Positions 46,674 through 56,580 are shown, counted from the stretch's first letter. The stretch is 64,000 bases of DNA from Bacillus haynesii (GCF_001969855.1 NZ_MRBL01000016.1:1-64000); one strand, 5' to 3'. The notes: generated from the letters alone by a model not told the origin. A program made the numbers and translations.

Positions 46674-48194
46674 TTGTCACAAACTCAAAATCAAAAATTA
46701 GGATTTGTTGTAGCAGGACTTTTGCTTGCCATTCTGATGGCTTCGATGGACAATACCATCGTTGTCACGGCAATGGGAACAATCGTCGGTGATCTAGGCG
46801 GACTCGACAGCTTTGTCTGGGTTGTATCTGCCTTTATGGTCGCTGAAATGGCCGGTATGCCGATATTCGGCAAGCTGTCGGATATGTATGGCAGAAAACG
46901 TTTTTTTCTTTTTGGCAGCATCGTTTTCATGGCGGGATCAGCATTGTGCGGAACGGCTACAACCATTGAGCAGCTCAGCATTTACCGCGCGATCCAGGGG
47001 ATTGGCGGAGGGGCGCTTATTCCGATTGCTTTTACGATCATCTTTGATATTTTCCCGCTGGAAAAGCGCGGTAAGATCACAGGACTTTTCGGCGCTGTTT
47101 TTGGCCTCTCGAGCATTTTCGGACCGCTCATCGGCGCCTATGTCACTGACTACATCAGCTGGCACTGGATTTTTTATATGAATCTGCCGCTCGGTATGGT
47201 TTCTTTTGTTTTCATTCTTCTATTTTACAAAGAGACGAAACAGCATGAAAAGCATCGCATTGATTGGCTCGGGGCGATCACACTCGTAGGAGCGGTTGTA
47301 TGCCTCATGTTTGCGTTGGAGCTCGGCGGCGAGAAATACGCCTGGGATTCGAATGTCATCCTTACCCTTTTCGGAAGTGCAGCCGTCTTATTGGTTTTCT
47401 TCCTCATGATCGAACGTAAGGCCAGTGAACCGATCATTTCGTTTCATATGTTTAAAAACCGGCTGTTTGCCGGCAGCACGCTTGTCGCCTTATGTTACGG
47501 CGGGACATTTATCTCGGCGACCATCCAGATTCCGATCTTTGTTCAGGGTGTTTACGGAGATTCGGCGACAAACTCCGGACTGGTTCTTTTGCCGATGATG
47601 CTCGGCTCTGTCGTATCAGCTCAGCTTGGCGGATTCTTAACGACAAAAATGAGCTATCGGAACATCATGCTCATCTCCGGATTGGTTCTCGTCAGCGGGT
47701 TTTCTTTATTAAGCACGCTTAACATTGACACTCCGCGTTTATTATTAACCATTTATATGATCGTCGTCGGCTTGGGAGTCGGTTTTTCTTTCTCTGTATT
47801 AAGCATGGCAGCTATCCATCATTTCGGTCCGGCTCAGCGCGGTTCAGCGACTTCTACGAGTAACTTTATGCGCTCTCTCGGCATGACGATCGGCGCCAGT
47901 ATGTTCGGGATGATTCAAAAAAACCACTTTTCAGCACAGATGGAAGATATGTTTAAAAGCAGCGGCGCTTCAAATCTCGTCTCACCGAATGATGCCAACC
48001 AGATTTTATCAAGTGCCAGGGCGTCCATGCCGCCGGATGTTTTAAACAGCATCACCGAGGCGCTATCAAAATCGATTGTTCATACGTTTACTTGGGCGAT
48101 TTTCCCGGCGGCGGCCGCCTTTTTGCTCGTGTTTTTCATGCCGAATGACAGGGTGAAAGCGAGAGCAAATAAGCAAGTGAACAAAGTAGGCTGA
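46674..48194 (+). CDS. MFS multidrug exporter, Bmr3/Mdr-like
   Basis: DHA2 exporter of 506 residues with fourteen helices. It closely follows B. subtilis Bmr3 (Mdr): the N-terminal LLLAILMASMDNTIVVTAMGTIV, GKLSDMYGRKRFFLFGS, YRAIQGIGGGALIPIAFTIIFDIFP, FGAVFGLSSIFGPLIGA and LMFALELGGEKY align by eye. Bmr3 confers resistance to puromycin, norfloxacin and tosufloxacin; the spectrum here is inferred. Start is TTG at 46674, 11 nt after AAAGGAG. Controlled, by position, by the divergent MarR gene. Confidence 0.88.
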   Translation: MSQTQNQKLGFVVAGLLLAILMASMDNTIVVTAMGTIVGDLGGLDSFVWVVSAFMVAEMAGMPIFGKLSDMYGRKRFFLFGSIVFMAGSALCGTATTIEQLSIYRAIQGIGGGALIPIAFTIIFDIFPLEKRGKITGLFGAVFGLSSIFGPLIGAYVTDYISWHWIFYMNLPLGMVSFVFILLFYKETKQHEKHRIDWLGAITLVGAVVCLMFALELGGEKYAWDSNVILTLFGSAAVLLVFFLMIERKASEPIISFHMFKNRLFAGSTLVALCYGGTFISATIQIPIFVQGVYGDSATNSGLVLLPMMLGSVVSAQLGGFLTTKMSYRNIMLISGLVLVSGFSLLSTLNIDTPRLLLTIYMIVVGLGVGFSFSVLSMAAIHHFGPAQRGSATSTSNFMRSLGMTIGASMFGMIQKNHFSAQMEDMFKSSGASNLVSPNDANQILSSARASMPPDVLNSITEALSKSIVHTFTWAIFPAAAAFLLVFFMPNDRVKARANKQVNKVG

Positions 48195-48198
48195 ATAT

Positions 48199-49296
48199 CT
48201 AGCTCTGCAAAGCTTTCTTTTTTCTCATTTTCGAAATCAATAACAGCGGAATCGGCACGATGCCGAATAAAACGGCCGCAATATAGCCGATCATGTCACC
48301 GAGAGAAAATACATCATTTACATTTTGGGGCGTCATCGCGATCAAATACATCACCGGGAGCAGACCGTACATCATCGGTCTGCTCTTTTTCTTGGAAATT
48401 TGCGAGAGCCCCAGAGATGCAGCGTAAAATGAAACGGAAAAAGTCGCAAACAGCTGCATAATCCAGATGACTAGGAGCAGCGATTCAAAACGTTCAAATA
48501 TCAAGCCGGGCATTTCAAAACTGCGGATCAGGTCAAGCGTCGGCCATGTCATCGTGATCACCCCGTCAACTGACAGCCCTCCGATCACGAATACGATCGT
48601 CGTTAAGTAAAAGAGCACCGCAATGCCGATTCCCATGACAGCGACTTTGACACCATCTTTCGGCTTTTTCATAAACGCCAAAAGGAACACCATTACTTCT
48701 GCACTGATAAACGAAAGGGTTGTCGCTTTTGCCCCCTTTAATGCCGGCATGATGCCTTTCCCAAGAACAGGCCGCAGGTTATCCAGTTCAAACATGCCAA
48801 AGCTCATAAATACGACGGTTAAAAAGAAAAGAATTGTAATCGGAAAGATGATTTCAAACAAACGGGCAAGCGATCCCATCCCGTCTTTTATCGAATAAAA
48901 TCCGACCCACATCATCGACATGATGATCGCCCAAATCGGTGTTTCCTGCAGCAAAAAAAAGGTGATGACTTCCGCCATGATTCTTGCTTCAAAAGCCGCG
49001 ATTGTCACAAAATGTTCAATGAAAAGCAGGCTGATTACGATACTGAGCCACTTTCCGACAATGTCTTCCCCATATTGAAAAAATGTTAGCCCCGGATAAT
49101 CCGCACTCAATTTTGTCATAACCACTCCGGCTGCTATTGTGATAAGACCGCCTAAAAGGATGGAAATCCATACATCCGGTGTACCGGCTTCTTCTACAGC
49201 GGTTCTCGGCAGGGAGAGAATCCCGGCCGCCATAATATAACTGACAAAGACAACAATTGCCTGAGAAGTCGTGATTTTATCTTCGGAACGGATCAT
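48199..49296 (-). CDS. yndE1: Germinant receptor B subunit (GerAB family), third copy in operon
   Basis: Ten-helix spore permease of 365 residues of the APC-like GerAB family that binds the germinant in the spore inner membrane. Visible features are the N-terminal ILSLPRTAVEEAGTPDVWIS block near 22-41, RPVLGKGIMPALKGAKATTLSFISAEVMVFLL (split near 175-205) and the strongly conserved GLIFERFESLLLVIWIMQLF near 260. Last gene of the ynd operon, 39 nt after the C subunit. Naming follows the B. licheniformis order yndD-yndE3-yndE2-yndF1-yndE1 as I recall it. Confidence 0.9.
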   Translation of the reverse strand: MIRSEDKITTSQAIVVFVSYIMAAGILSLPRTAVEEAGTPDVWISILLGGLITIAAGVVMTKLSADYPGLTFFQYGEDIVGKWLSIVISLLFIEHFVTIAAFEARIMAEVITFFLLQETPIWAIIMSMMWVGFYSIKDGMGSLARLFEIIFPITILFFLTVVFMSFGMFELDNLRPVLGKGIMPALKGAKATTLSFISAEVMVFLLAFMKKPKDGVKVAVMGIGIAVLFYLTTIVFVIGGLSVDGVITMTWPTLDLIRSFEMPGLIFERFESLLLVIWIMQLFATFSVSFYAASLGLSQISKKKSRPMMYGLLPVMYLIAMTPQNVNDVFSLGDMIGYIAAVLFGIVPIPLLLISKMRKKKALQS

Positions 49297-49335
49297 TGCG
49301 CGCTTCTCCGCCTTTCGTGATTAAAAGTTCTTCTG

Positions 49336-50532
49336 TTACTGATCTCCAACGGTTCCGTATTCTTTAATCGCGATTTGAACATGAAATGTAATCGGTATGT
49401 CGGTAAAGGTCTCATCCCAATTTTTCTTTAGTTTTTCCCAAAGCCTCGGATGCTTGATCCTCAGCTCATTTCCGAATCCGGCAAGATCTGCTTTGTATTC
49501 GGTTTTCATTTTTTTTGTAATGTCCTCCATCGATTTCATCACCGTTTTTGCGGTTGTTTTTTCGACTTTTTCTAAAAATTTGTCATCAAAAGCTTTTTCC
49601 TTCGTGTTCCAGTTTTCCGCAAGATACCCATCTGACTTTACGCTAACTTCAAAAGAAATCCGGTTTCCTTTGACGATGGGCTTGATGTTGCTTTTAATGG
49701 TTTCAACGCCAAATGCGGTCACCTTCTTTTCTTTCGGATCATAACTTTTAACCGTGCCTCCAATTCCCTTTCCGATGATCCACATCAAGCCTTCTAAATC
49801 CTTTTCATCCAAATAGCCGATCAGCTTATTGGTTTTTCCATTGATCGCGGCTGCTCCCGCATATTTGACTTCTCCGTCGGTACCGATGACATTTTGAAGA
49901 AGATAGCTTGTTCCTGACCTCATTTTGCCTGTCAATTTGGCAAGCGTTACAGGAGGGAGAATTTTTTTCGCCTTATACTCATTTTCGACGATTTTGCGCA
50001 GACGAAACGCCGGCATTTCGCCGGTTTCCTTCAGCTCAAGCGTGTCTCTCGCCCGCCCTCTTGTGACAAGCACCATACTGCTCGGCCTGATTTCATTATC
50101 GCGGAGAGGCTGATCAAGCAGTTCCGCCAGCGAATAGGTGCGAAGAAGCTCAGCGGCGATGACAATCACCTTTAAATGAGGACTGAATACAGGTCTGTCC
50201 TGTCTCAATGCTACTTCAGAGTTAATTTGCTGAAGCGAGTCTCCTGTTTCATAAACATTGATATACGATTTTTGATCAGTGCTTCCTCCGGTCGATTTTG
50301 AACCGGCCGCTTGTTCGTTCACGTATTGATAGACCATCGTGATCCGGTCTTTTTTCGGGTAATCGCCCCCCGCTTCGTCAAACTTTTTTTCAAGTTCGGT
50401 TTCCTTGCCTTTGTCAATCCCCATTGCAAATGTTAAGCCGAGCTCTTCAATTTCGTGGCTGCTCCAGCATCCGGTTAATAGAAACAAGAGTAAAGCAATC
50501 GATAAAAAGCGAATGGTGCTAATTTTTTTCAT
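49336..50532 (-). CDS. yndF1: Germinant receptor C subunit, spore lipoprotein (GerAC family)
   Basis: Lipoprotein of 398 residues. The signal peptide ends in the lipobox LLTGC with Cys near residue 22, so it is exported and lipid-modified. The mature part has GerAC blocks: ELGLTFAMGIDKG, PRRG-like loop SPHLKVIVIAAELL, LVTRGRARDTLE and the C-terminal domain ending ITFHVQIAIKEYGTVGDQ. It overlaps the yndE2 stop by 14 nt. It forms a receptor with the A and B subunits of this operon. Confidence 0.92.
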   Translation of the reverse strand: MKKISTIRFLSIALLLFLLTGCWSSHEIEELGLTFAMGIDKGKETELEKKFDEAGGDYPKKDRITMVYQYVNEQAAGSKSTGGSTDQKSYINVYETGDSLQQINSEVALRQDRPVFSPHLKVIVIAAELLRTYSLAELLDQPLRDNEIRPSSMVLVTRGRARDTLELKETGEMPAFRLRKIVENEYKAKKILPPVTLAKLTGKMRSGTSYLLQNVIGTDGEVKYAGAAAINGKTNKLIGYLDEKDLEGLMWIIGKGIGGTVKSYDPKEKKVTAFGVETIKSNIKPIVKGNRISFEVSVKSDGYLAENWNTKEKAFDDKFLEKVEKTTAKTVMKSMEDITKKMKTEYKADLAGFGNELRIKHPRLWEKLKKNWDETFTDIPITFHVQIAIKEYGTVGDQ

Positions 50533-51619
50533 ACTTTCGCCTCCTCACTTTCGAAATCATCAGTAGCACGAGCGGGATCACACCGACTAAATAGATGGCG
50601 CTGTTGCCGATTAGATCTCCAAATTGAAAGAGTTGATTAATATTTTTCGGCGTCATTGCAATGAGATAAATGACCGGAAGCAACGCGAATAGAATCGGTT
50701 CCACCCTTTTCTGCAGGAATTGGGAGAGGCCCACAGCAGCAGCATAATAGCTGATCGTAAAATTGGAGAATATTTGCATGATCCAGATGACGAGCAACAA
50801 GGACTCAAACCGTTCAAAGATCAGCCCTGGTATTTCAAAGCTTCGCATCAAATCAATCGTCGGCCATGTCAGTGATGTCACTCCATCGATCGACAGTGCA
50901 CCGATGACCATAATAACGGTGATCATATAAAAGACAATCGGAAAAGAAATTCCGACCAAAGTAGCTTTTAACGCTTGCTCGGGATTTCTCATAAAAGGAA
51001 CGATGATCATCATGACTTCTATGCCTGTAAAAGCAAAAGACGTTGTCTTGACTCCTTGCAGCACCGGCACGATCCCTTTCCCGAGAACCGGACGCAAATG
51101 GTCCATATCGAATATGTTTGCGATCAGAAAAATGACGATCAGAAAAATGAGAACTGTAATCGGAAATATGATTTCATAAAGTCGGGCAGTCGGATTGATA
51201 CCGCCGGTTAATAAATAGATCCCGCCCCATAAAAAAACCATCGCCATCGACCAAAGCGGCGTGTCTTCCAGTAAGTAAAATCTCATAACCTCTGTAACAG
51301 AGCGGACTTGGAAACCTGATGTGGTGAGAAAGTAACAAATCAAAAGCAGGCTGAAAAGTCCTCCCGGCCACTTGCCAATGAGATCCCGGCTGTATTGATA
51401 TAACGTTTTTTCGGGGTACTTCATGCTTAATTTCACCATGATGAAACCTGCTAATATGGCAACCAGTCCTCCGAATGCAACAGACAGCCAGACATCCGGT
51501 GTCTTGACCGCTTCCACAGAGGTCCGAGGCAGCGTCAAAATGCCGGTTCCCAACAGAAAATTCGTGATGATGATGCCGGTTTGTGAAACGGTAATTTTGT
51601 CTTGCTGACTCACCATCAT
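50519..51619 (-). CDS. yndE2: Germinant receptor B subunit (GerAB family), second copy in operon
   Basis: GerAB-type permease of 366 residues, closely related to its two neighbours: GTGILTLPRTSVEAVKTPDVW near the start, HLRPVLGKGIVPVLQGVKTTSFAFTGIEVMMII, and GLIFERFESLLLVIWIMQIF. I start at ATG 51619 (MMVSQQDKI), 7-8 nt after GGGGGGA; a longer frame would add nine residues. Only 30 nt separate it from yndE3. Confidence 0.9.
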   Translation of the reverse strand: MMVSQQDKITVSQTGIIITNFLLGTGILTLPRTSVEAVKTPDVWLSVAFGGLVAILAGFIMVKLSMKYPEKTLYQYSRDLIGKWPGGLFSLLLICYFLTTSGFQVRSVTEVMRFYLLEDTPLWSMAMVFLWGGIYLLTGGINPTARLYEIIFPITVLIFLIVIFLIANIFDMDHLRPVLGKGIVPVLQGVKTTSFAFTGIEVMMIIVPFMRNPEQALKATLVGISFPIVFYMITVIMVIGALSIDGVTSLTWPTIDLMRSFEIPGLIFERFESLLLVIWIMQIFSNFTISYYAAAVGLSQFLQKRVEPILFALLPVIYLIAMTPKNINQLFQFGDLIGNSAIYLVGVIPLVLLMISKVRRRKYEKN

Positions 51620-51649
51620 GGAGAAATCCCCCCTTTCCTTTTTCAATCA

Positions 51650-52756
51650 TCAGCCTCTATCAGTTCCCTGTTTCCTCCTTCTTATTTTGGAAATCACCAG
51701 CAGCACGAGCGGGGTCAAGCCGCCTAAATAAACGCCGCTGTTTCCAATAAAGTCTCCAAATGCAAACATGTCGTTGATATTTTTCGGGAACATGGCCATG
51801 AGATAAATCACCGGAAGCAAAGCAAACAGCATCGGCCGAATATTTGTTTTAAAGAGCTGGGCCAGGCCTAATGCTGCACCGTAAAAAGAAATCGCAAAGG
51901 TATTGAACAGCTGCATGATCCAGATGACGAGCAGCAAAGATTCAAACCGTTCAAAGATCAGACCCGGCATCTCAAAGCTTCGCATCAAATCAATTGTCGG
52001 CCATGTCCGTGAAACCACTCCGTCTATAGAAAGGGCGCCGATCACCATAATGACGGTGATCATATAGAAAAGGAGAGGGATGGCGATCCCGATCGTCACC
52101 GTATGAATGGCCTTGCGAGGCTGATTCATGAAGGGCATCAGGATCAAAATGATTTCAATCCCTGAAAAAGATAATGCCGTCACTTTGATTCCTTTTAGGA
52201 CAGGCCCTATTCCCTCCCCCATTACAGGACGCAAGTTGTCCATATCAAAAATACCGACACTCATAAACACGACCAGCAGAAAAAGAATGAATGTGATCGG
52301 GAAAACGATTTGGAACAATCGGGCGATCGCGCTTAAGCCGCCGGCGATCAAGTATAAACCGACCCATAAAAAAATCATCGCGATTGCCCAGCGAGGGGTT
52401 CCTTCCAGTAAAAAAAAGCGGATAATTTCAAGCGTTGAGCGGACCTGAAAACCGGAATGGGCCAATAGGTAACAAATGAAAAACAGGCTGATCAAGCTGC
52501 CGATCCATTTGCCGATGATGTCCTGACTGTATTCATAAAAGGTTTTATCAGGATATTGATGGTTGAGCTTTACCATCATGATCGCGGCCGTCAGAGCGAC
52601 CAAGCCGCCAAATAGAAGCGTGATCCAAACATCAGGCGTCCCCACTTCGTCAACAGACGTTCGCGGGAGTGTCAGGATCCCTGTTCCAAGCAGGAAATTG
52701 GCGATGATAACGGCTGTTTGCAAAGTGGTGATGCGCTCTTCGTGCCTGACCAACAT
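51650..52756 (-). CDS. yndE3: Germinant receptor B subunit (GerAB family), first copy in operon
   Basis: GerAB-type permease of 368 residues and the B subunit nearest to the A gene. It has LLGTGILTLPRTSVDEVGTPDVW, DNLRPVMGEGIGPVLKGIKVTALSFSGIEIILIL and GLIFERFESLLLVIWIMQLF. ATG at 52756 follows GGAGGGAG. It is more like yndE2 than yndE1 by eye, in line with tandem duplication. In B. licheniformis the Ynd receptor acts with GerA and GerK in amino-acid-triggered germination, as I recall. Confidence 0.9.
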   Translation of the reverse strand: MLVRHEERITTLQTAVIIANFLLGTGILTLPRTSVDEVGTPDVWITLLFGGLVALTAAIMMVKLNHQYPDKTFYEYSQDIIGKWIGSLISLFFICYLLAHSGFQVRSTLEIIRFFLLEGTPRWAIAMIFLWVGLYLIAGGLSAIARLFQIVFPITFILFLLVVFMSVGIFDMDNLRPVMGEGIGPVLKGIKVTALSFSGIEIILILMPFMNQPRKAIHTVTIGIAIPLLFYMITVIMVIGALSIDGVVSRTWPTIDLMRSFEMPGLIFERFESLLLVIWIMQLFNTFAISFYGAALGLAQLFKTNIRPMLFALLPVIYLMAMFPKNINDMFAFGDFIGNSGVYLGGLTPLVLLVISKIRRRKQGTDRG

Positions 52757-52778
52757 GAGCGTCTCCCTCCTCTCTATG

Positions 52779-54347
52779 CTATTGGCGTGTCGAATCGTCT
52801 GTTTTTAACATCTTCGGCCGTTTTTTCATGATCTGTATCGGCATACGAATGATGAAATCTTTCCAATCGCGCAAACGATAAGGAACGGCCGGGCTCGCAT
52901 ATGGAACGCCAAAGCTTTTCAGCTTCACCGCGTGGCTGGCAAGCATGAGGAAAAACATAATCACCCCGTACAATCCGAATACAGCCGCGCAAAACATCGC
53001 CACAAACCTCAGCATGCGCAGAGAAATACCGGCGCTGTATTGCGGAATGGCGAATGATGAAATCGCGGTAACGGCAACGACGATGACCATAATCGGGCTG
53101 ACGATGCCAGCCTGCACGGCAGCCTCCCCGATGATGATACCGCCGACGATTCCCATCGCCGGACCGATTGGTTTTGGAAGCCGCAGGCCGGCCTCGCGCA
53201 AAATTTCGATTGCCACTTCCATAATGAGCGCTTCGATCAGCGATGGAAAAGGTACGCCTACCCTCGTTCCGGTAATGGAAATTGCCAGTTCACTCGGAAT
53301 CAGCCCGGGATGAAACGATATAAAGGAAATATATAAAGCAGGCCCAAGCAGCGAGATCATGGCTGCGCCGGTCCGCATGATTCGGATCAATGAACTCGGG
53401 AGCCAGCGTTCATAATAATCCTCGGGCGATTGCAAGAGCATGCTGAATGTAACCGGAACGATTAAAACAAAAGGCGTCCCGTCCAATAAAATGGCCACTC
53501 TTCCCTCCATTAACGCACTCATCACTCTGTCAAGGCGTTCAGTGCTTTGCACCTGAGGAAATGGACTGAGATAATTGTCTTCGATCAGCTGCTCGACAAA
53601 ACCGGATTCGAGCACATCATCAATATCAATCTTTTCGATTCTTTTTTTAACTTCTTCCACCAGTCCTGGTTCAGCCACGTCTTTGATATATGCGACGACA
53701 AGGTTTTTAACGGCGCGCTTCCCGACTTGAAATTGACTCATAGCCAAACTTTGATTTTTGCCATGCTGCCTCAAAAGGGCTGTATTTGTGCCGATCGTTT
53801 CCGTAAAGCCGACGCGCGCCCCTCTGACCAAGGATTCTGATACAGGCTCTTCAATGTTCCTTGTATTTCTTTTAACGGTTCCCAGCAATAAAACTTCCGC
53901 TGAACCGTCGATCAACAGCATGGCCGTACCCATTAACACTTCCGCCACCACTTCGCTGACATGCTTTGCCTCTGACACTCCGCTAATTGATAAAATCTGC
54001 GTTTTGATAAAGTCGGACACATTGTTGCTTAATGAAGAAAGCTCAACTTTATATTCTTTAGAAAAATCGGCCATAAGGGATTTCATAATATGCTTGTCAA
54101 TCAAATCTTTATCCGCAAGCATTTCGACAAAAACTATCGCCGCGCGGATGCCGGTACGTCCTAAGTTGAATTCACGAAAATAAACGTCAGAATTATTCTC
54201 CATAGCTGTTTTGACCACTTGTAGATCGTGATCAAAATCGCCGGTCAAATACCCCGTGGATTCTACTGAAGGCACTTCATTTTTAGGTTTTTCCGGCTTG
54301 TTGGACGACTGTATCATTCTTCGCGTCTTTGCTTTCCACCATCTCAT
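52779..54347 (-). CDS. yndD: Germinant receptor A subunit (GerAA family), YndD
   Basis: Protein of 522 residues. It has an N-terminal soluble domain (to about 240, with [42 protein letters not shown] and the [19 protein letters not shown] block), the conserved [45 protein letters not shown] stretch (split) near 270-315, then about five membrane helices with [22 protein letters not shown] short tail follows. The start ATG is 5 nt after the stop of a 41-codon membrane ORF, suggesting translational coupling. It forms the pore-like A subunit of the receptor in the spore inner membrane. Confidence 0.94.
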   Translation of the reverse strand: MRWWKAKTRRMIQSSNKPEKPKNEVPSVESTGYLTGDFDHDLQVVKTAMENNSDVYFREFNLGRTGIRAAIVFVEMLADKDLIDKHIMKSLMADFSKEYKVELSSLSNNVSDFIKTQILSISGVSEAKHVSEVVAEVLMGTAMLLIDGSAEVLLLGTVKRNTRNIEEPVSESLVRGARVGFTETIGTNTALLRQHGKNQSLAMSQFQVGKRAVKNLVVAYIKDVAEPGLVEEVKKRIEKIDIDDVLESGFVEQLIEDNYLSPFPQVQSTERLDRVMSALMEGRVAILLDGTPFVLIVPVTFSMLLQSPEDYYERWLPSSLIRIMRTGAAMISLLGPALYISFISFHPGLIPSELAISITGTRVGVPFPSLIEALIMEVAIEILREAGLRLPKPIGPAMGIVGGIIIGEAAVQAGIVSPIMVIVVAVTAISSFAIPQYSAGISLRMLRFVAMFCAAVFGLYGVIMFFLMLASHAVKLKSFGVPYASPAVPYRLRDWKDFIIRMPIQIMKKRPKMLKTDDSTRQ

Positions 54348-54352
54348 GTCAC

Positions 54353-54478
54353 TTACTCATCCCCTGCCGTGCGAAGCCACAGAAATACTTTTGATATGGC
54401 AAACGGGACGAAAAAGACAAAAAAAGCCTGCATCAGGACCAGCCAGTCCGGAAAATAGGAAACAATGGTTTTCCACAT
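54353..54478 (-). CDS. 41-residue membrane protein, first ORF of the ynd operon
   Basis: Reads [18 protein letters not shown], then a hydrophobic helix rich in Phe/Val and the end LWLRTAGDE. One transmembrane helix spans about 11-34. ATG at 54478 has AAAGGGTGATC upstream, and the stop lies 5 nt before yndD. Size, ribosome site and tight coupling support a real gene. I do not recognise a named homologue; small single-helix ORFs beside germinant receptor genes are known in other Bacillus. Confidence 0.65.
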   Translation of the reverse strand: MWKTIVSYFPDWLVLMQAFFVFFVPFAISKVFLWLRTAGDE

Positions 54479-54579
54479 GTTGATCACCCTTTTTCATTGC
54501 TGTAGTAAAGTCATCATTTTTATCCTATTATTACCTTGGGTGCCATCTATAATTGGTGGTAATTTAAACCACGTCTTAC

Positions 54580-54617
54580 AAAAAAGAACCATCTGCGTTA
54601 AAAACACAGATGGTTCT
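54580..54617 (-). terminator. Terminator of the ABC-F gene
   Basis: AGAACCATCTG (54585-54595) pairs with CAGATGGTTCT (54607-54617), followed by T6 on the minus strand. It ends 7 nt after the ABC-F stop. Between 54479 and 54579 lies the ynd promoter region, in which no forespore-type element could be fixed. Confidence 0.93.
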
Positions 54618-54623
54618 GGTCAT

Positions 54624-56351
54624 TTATTCTTTTTCTAAAAACGCCCGTTTGCGTTTGACAAGCTCTGAAAATTCCTGATCCAATTCATGATATCGCGGGT
54701 CTTGGGGTGTGAGTCCGGCCAATTCTCCAAGAACGGCGGTCATCCGATTTTCGATGCGAAGCCGCTCCTCTTCATCGCTTTTTTCATGGCGCTGTTTCTT
54801 TCTGTTCCGATAATTTTTCAATCCGGTTTCGACGCGGATGATGCGATCATTTTCAAACACAAGAAGTTTGTTACACAATTGATCTGTAAAATACAGGTCA
54901 TGTGACACAATGATGATCGTGCCTTGAAACTCAAGCAATGTCTGCTCAAGCTGCTCTCTGCTTGGCAAATCAAGGTGGTTGGTCGGTTCATCCAGAATCA
55001 GCAGATCATAATCCTTTAAAATCATGCCTGCCAGTTTGATCCGGGTCCGCTCCCCGAGACTGAACGTCCCGATTTCATCATGAAAGCGATTTTCTTTGAT
55101 CCCCATATTGGCCAAAATCGTCCGCGCATTTGCGATTTCGGCTCTGTCAGACAAATTCAGCACTTCAGCCACTGTTTGATCAACCCTTAAATCACTGACA
55201 TCCTGGCTTAAATATGCGGCCTTTACAGATCGGCTTTTCCATAGCGTTCCGGCTGTTGCAGGTTCAGCATCCAACATCATTTTAACAAGGGTCGTTTTGC
55301 CGCAGCCATTGTCTCCGATAAGCGCTATTCTCTCGCCATGTTTGACGTAAAAGTGGCTGTCTTTGAATAAAGTACGTCCGTCAAACGCTTTTGTCAGGCC
55401 TTTTGCTTCGATAATCCGCTTGCCCCTTTTTTCTCCCGATGAAAATTGAAAATTGACAGATGCTGCTTCATTTGGCTTTTCGGCTTTGTTTTTTTCAAGT
55501 TCCTGTTCAAGGCGTTTCAGTTTTGATTTGACTTGGTTGTCGAGCTTTTTGGCTTTTACCCGGTGGTATTCTTTAAAACCGGCCTGCCTTCGTTCTGACT
55601 GTGATCCCTGTTTTGTTGAGTCACGGTGGGCTTTCTGCGACCAATTTTGAAGAGTCGCAATCTGTGACTCGATTCTATCTTTTTGCTTCTGCTGAACTTC
55701 GTATTGGTGCAGACGTTCTTCATATAACCGTTTTTTCTCCCGCCGGTATGCACTATAGTTTCCTTGATAAGTGTGCAAATTCCCAGCTTCCAGTTCGAGG
55801 ATTTTGGAGACGGATTGATCTAAGAAATAACGGTCATGAGAAATAATCAATACAGCCCCTTGATATTGTTGCAGTTCTTCAAGGAGCCAGCTGATCCCTT
55901 TTAAATCCAAGTGATTGGTCGGCTCATCTAAGATGAGGAGGTCAGGCATCGTTTTCCAGACGTGTGCCAGTGCAAGCTTCAGTTTTTCTCCCCCGCTCAA
56001 ATGGCTGAGCCGTTCGGAATTCCAGCTTTGAACCTTTGATAAGCCAAGACGGCTGGTCAACTGATATAATTTCCCGCCCTCATCGCCTGTTAAGATGCTG
56101 TTGAAATCATGAACGGAGTACTCAATCGACTGGAGCAGATAGCCGATTTTAAGCGTCCGGTCTGTTTGAACAGTTCCTTTGTCGGCTTCTATATGACCGC
56201 TCAATATATTTGCAAGCGTTGTTTTCCCCGCTCCATTGTATCCGACCAAACCAATCCGCTCTTGATTGGAAATGTCAAAATCGATGTTTTTTAAAATTGT
56301 TTGCTCTCCAAAGCTTTTTTGCAAGCCTCTTATTTTCATTAAAATCGTCAT
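54624..56351 (-). CDS. ABC-F ribosome-protection ATPase, VmlR-like
   Basis: Soluble protein of 575 residues with two ABC ATPase domains and no membrane part. Walker A motifs are GYNGAGKTT (37-45) and GDNGCGKTT (about 345); signatures LSGGEKLK and FSLGERTR; both Walker B ends read LLILDEPTNHLDL. The linker carries the long alpha-hairpin (ESQIATLQNWSQKAHRDS, then KQGSQSERRQAGFKEYHRVKAK), the antibiotic-resistance element that reaches the peptidyl-transferase centre. It resembles B. subtilis VmlR (lincosamide, streptogramin A, pleuromutilin resistance) in order and motifs but is longer. Start ATG 56351, 5 nt after AGAGGTGA, which overlaps the stop of an upstream ORF. Confidence 0.88.
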   Translation of the reverse strand: MTILMKIRGLQKSFGEQTILKNIDFDISNQERIGLVGYNGAGKTTLANILSGHIEADKGTVQTDRTLKIGYLLQSIEYSVHDFNSILTGDEGGKLYQLTSRLGLSKVQSWNSERLSHLSGGEKLKLALAHVWKTMPDLLILDEPTNHLDLKGISWLLEELQQYQGAVLIISHDRYFLDQSVSKILELEAGNLHTYQGNYSAYRREKKRLYEERLHQYEVQQKQKDRIESQIATLQNWSQKAHRDSTKQGSQSERRQAGFKEYHRVKAKKLDNQVKSKLKRLEQELEKNKAEKPNEAASVNFQFSSGEKRGKRIIEAKGLTKAFDGRTLFKDSHFYVKHGERIALIGDNGCGKTTLVKMMLDAEPATAGTLWKSRSVKAAYLSQDVSDLRVDQTVAEVLNLSDRAEIANARTILANMGIKENRFHDEIGTFSLGERTRIKLAGMILKDYDLLILDEPTNHLDLPSREQLEQTLLEFQGTIIIVSHDLYFTDQLCNKLLVFENDRIIRVETGLKNYRNRKKQRHEKSDEEERLRIENRMTAVLGELAGLTPQDPRYHELDQEFSELVKRKRAFLEKE

Positions 56352-56356
56352 ACCGC

Positions 56357-56527
56357 TCACCTCTGTTTATGTTTTGGCTGACAACAAAAAACCTCTCGCG
56401 GAAACCCGGAGAGGATATCATGCCAAAATATGCATCGTGAAAGCGGTATGAACCGATTCCATTCCTTTGCACGACAAAAAACATGCAAATTCAGAAATTG
56501 ATGCAAGGTATAAAAGGGCATACTCAT
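56357..56527 (-). CDS. Upstream ORF of 56 codons in the ABC-F leader
   Basis: Begins MSMPFYTLHQFLNL from ATG 56527 behind TTGGAG and ends with TGA at 56357-56359 inside the ABC-F ribosome site. It runs through the leader terminator. The first ten codons resemble the ErmD/ErmK leader pattern SMRLRFPTLNQ in layout. Its likely role is regulatory: ribosome position on it would decide termination and access to the ABC-F start. Confidence 0.5.
   Translation of the reverse strand: MSMPFYTLHQFLNLHVFCRAKEWNRFIPLSRCIFWHDILSGFPREVFCCQPKHKQR
56386..56414 (-). terminator. Leader terminator (attenuator) of the ABC-F gene
   Basis: CCTCTC (56392-56397) pairs with GAGAGG (56409-56414) plus inner G-C pairs, and T6 follows on the minus strand, 35 nt before the ABC-F start. 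A terminator between a strong promoter and the gene implies controlled read-through. Confidence 0.75.
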
Positions 56528-56580
56528 CCTATTCTCCAAGTTTCCGTTTTTTCATATTAAAAAAACGATGGAAAATAAGA

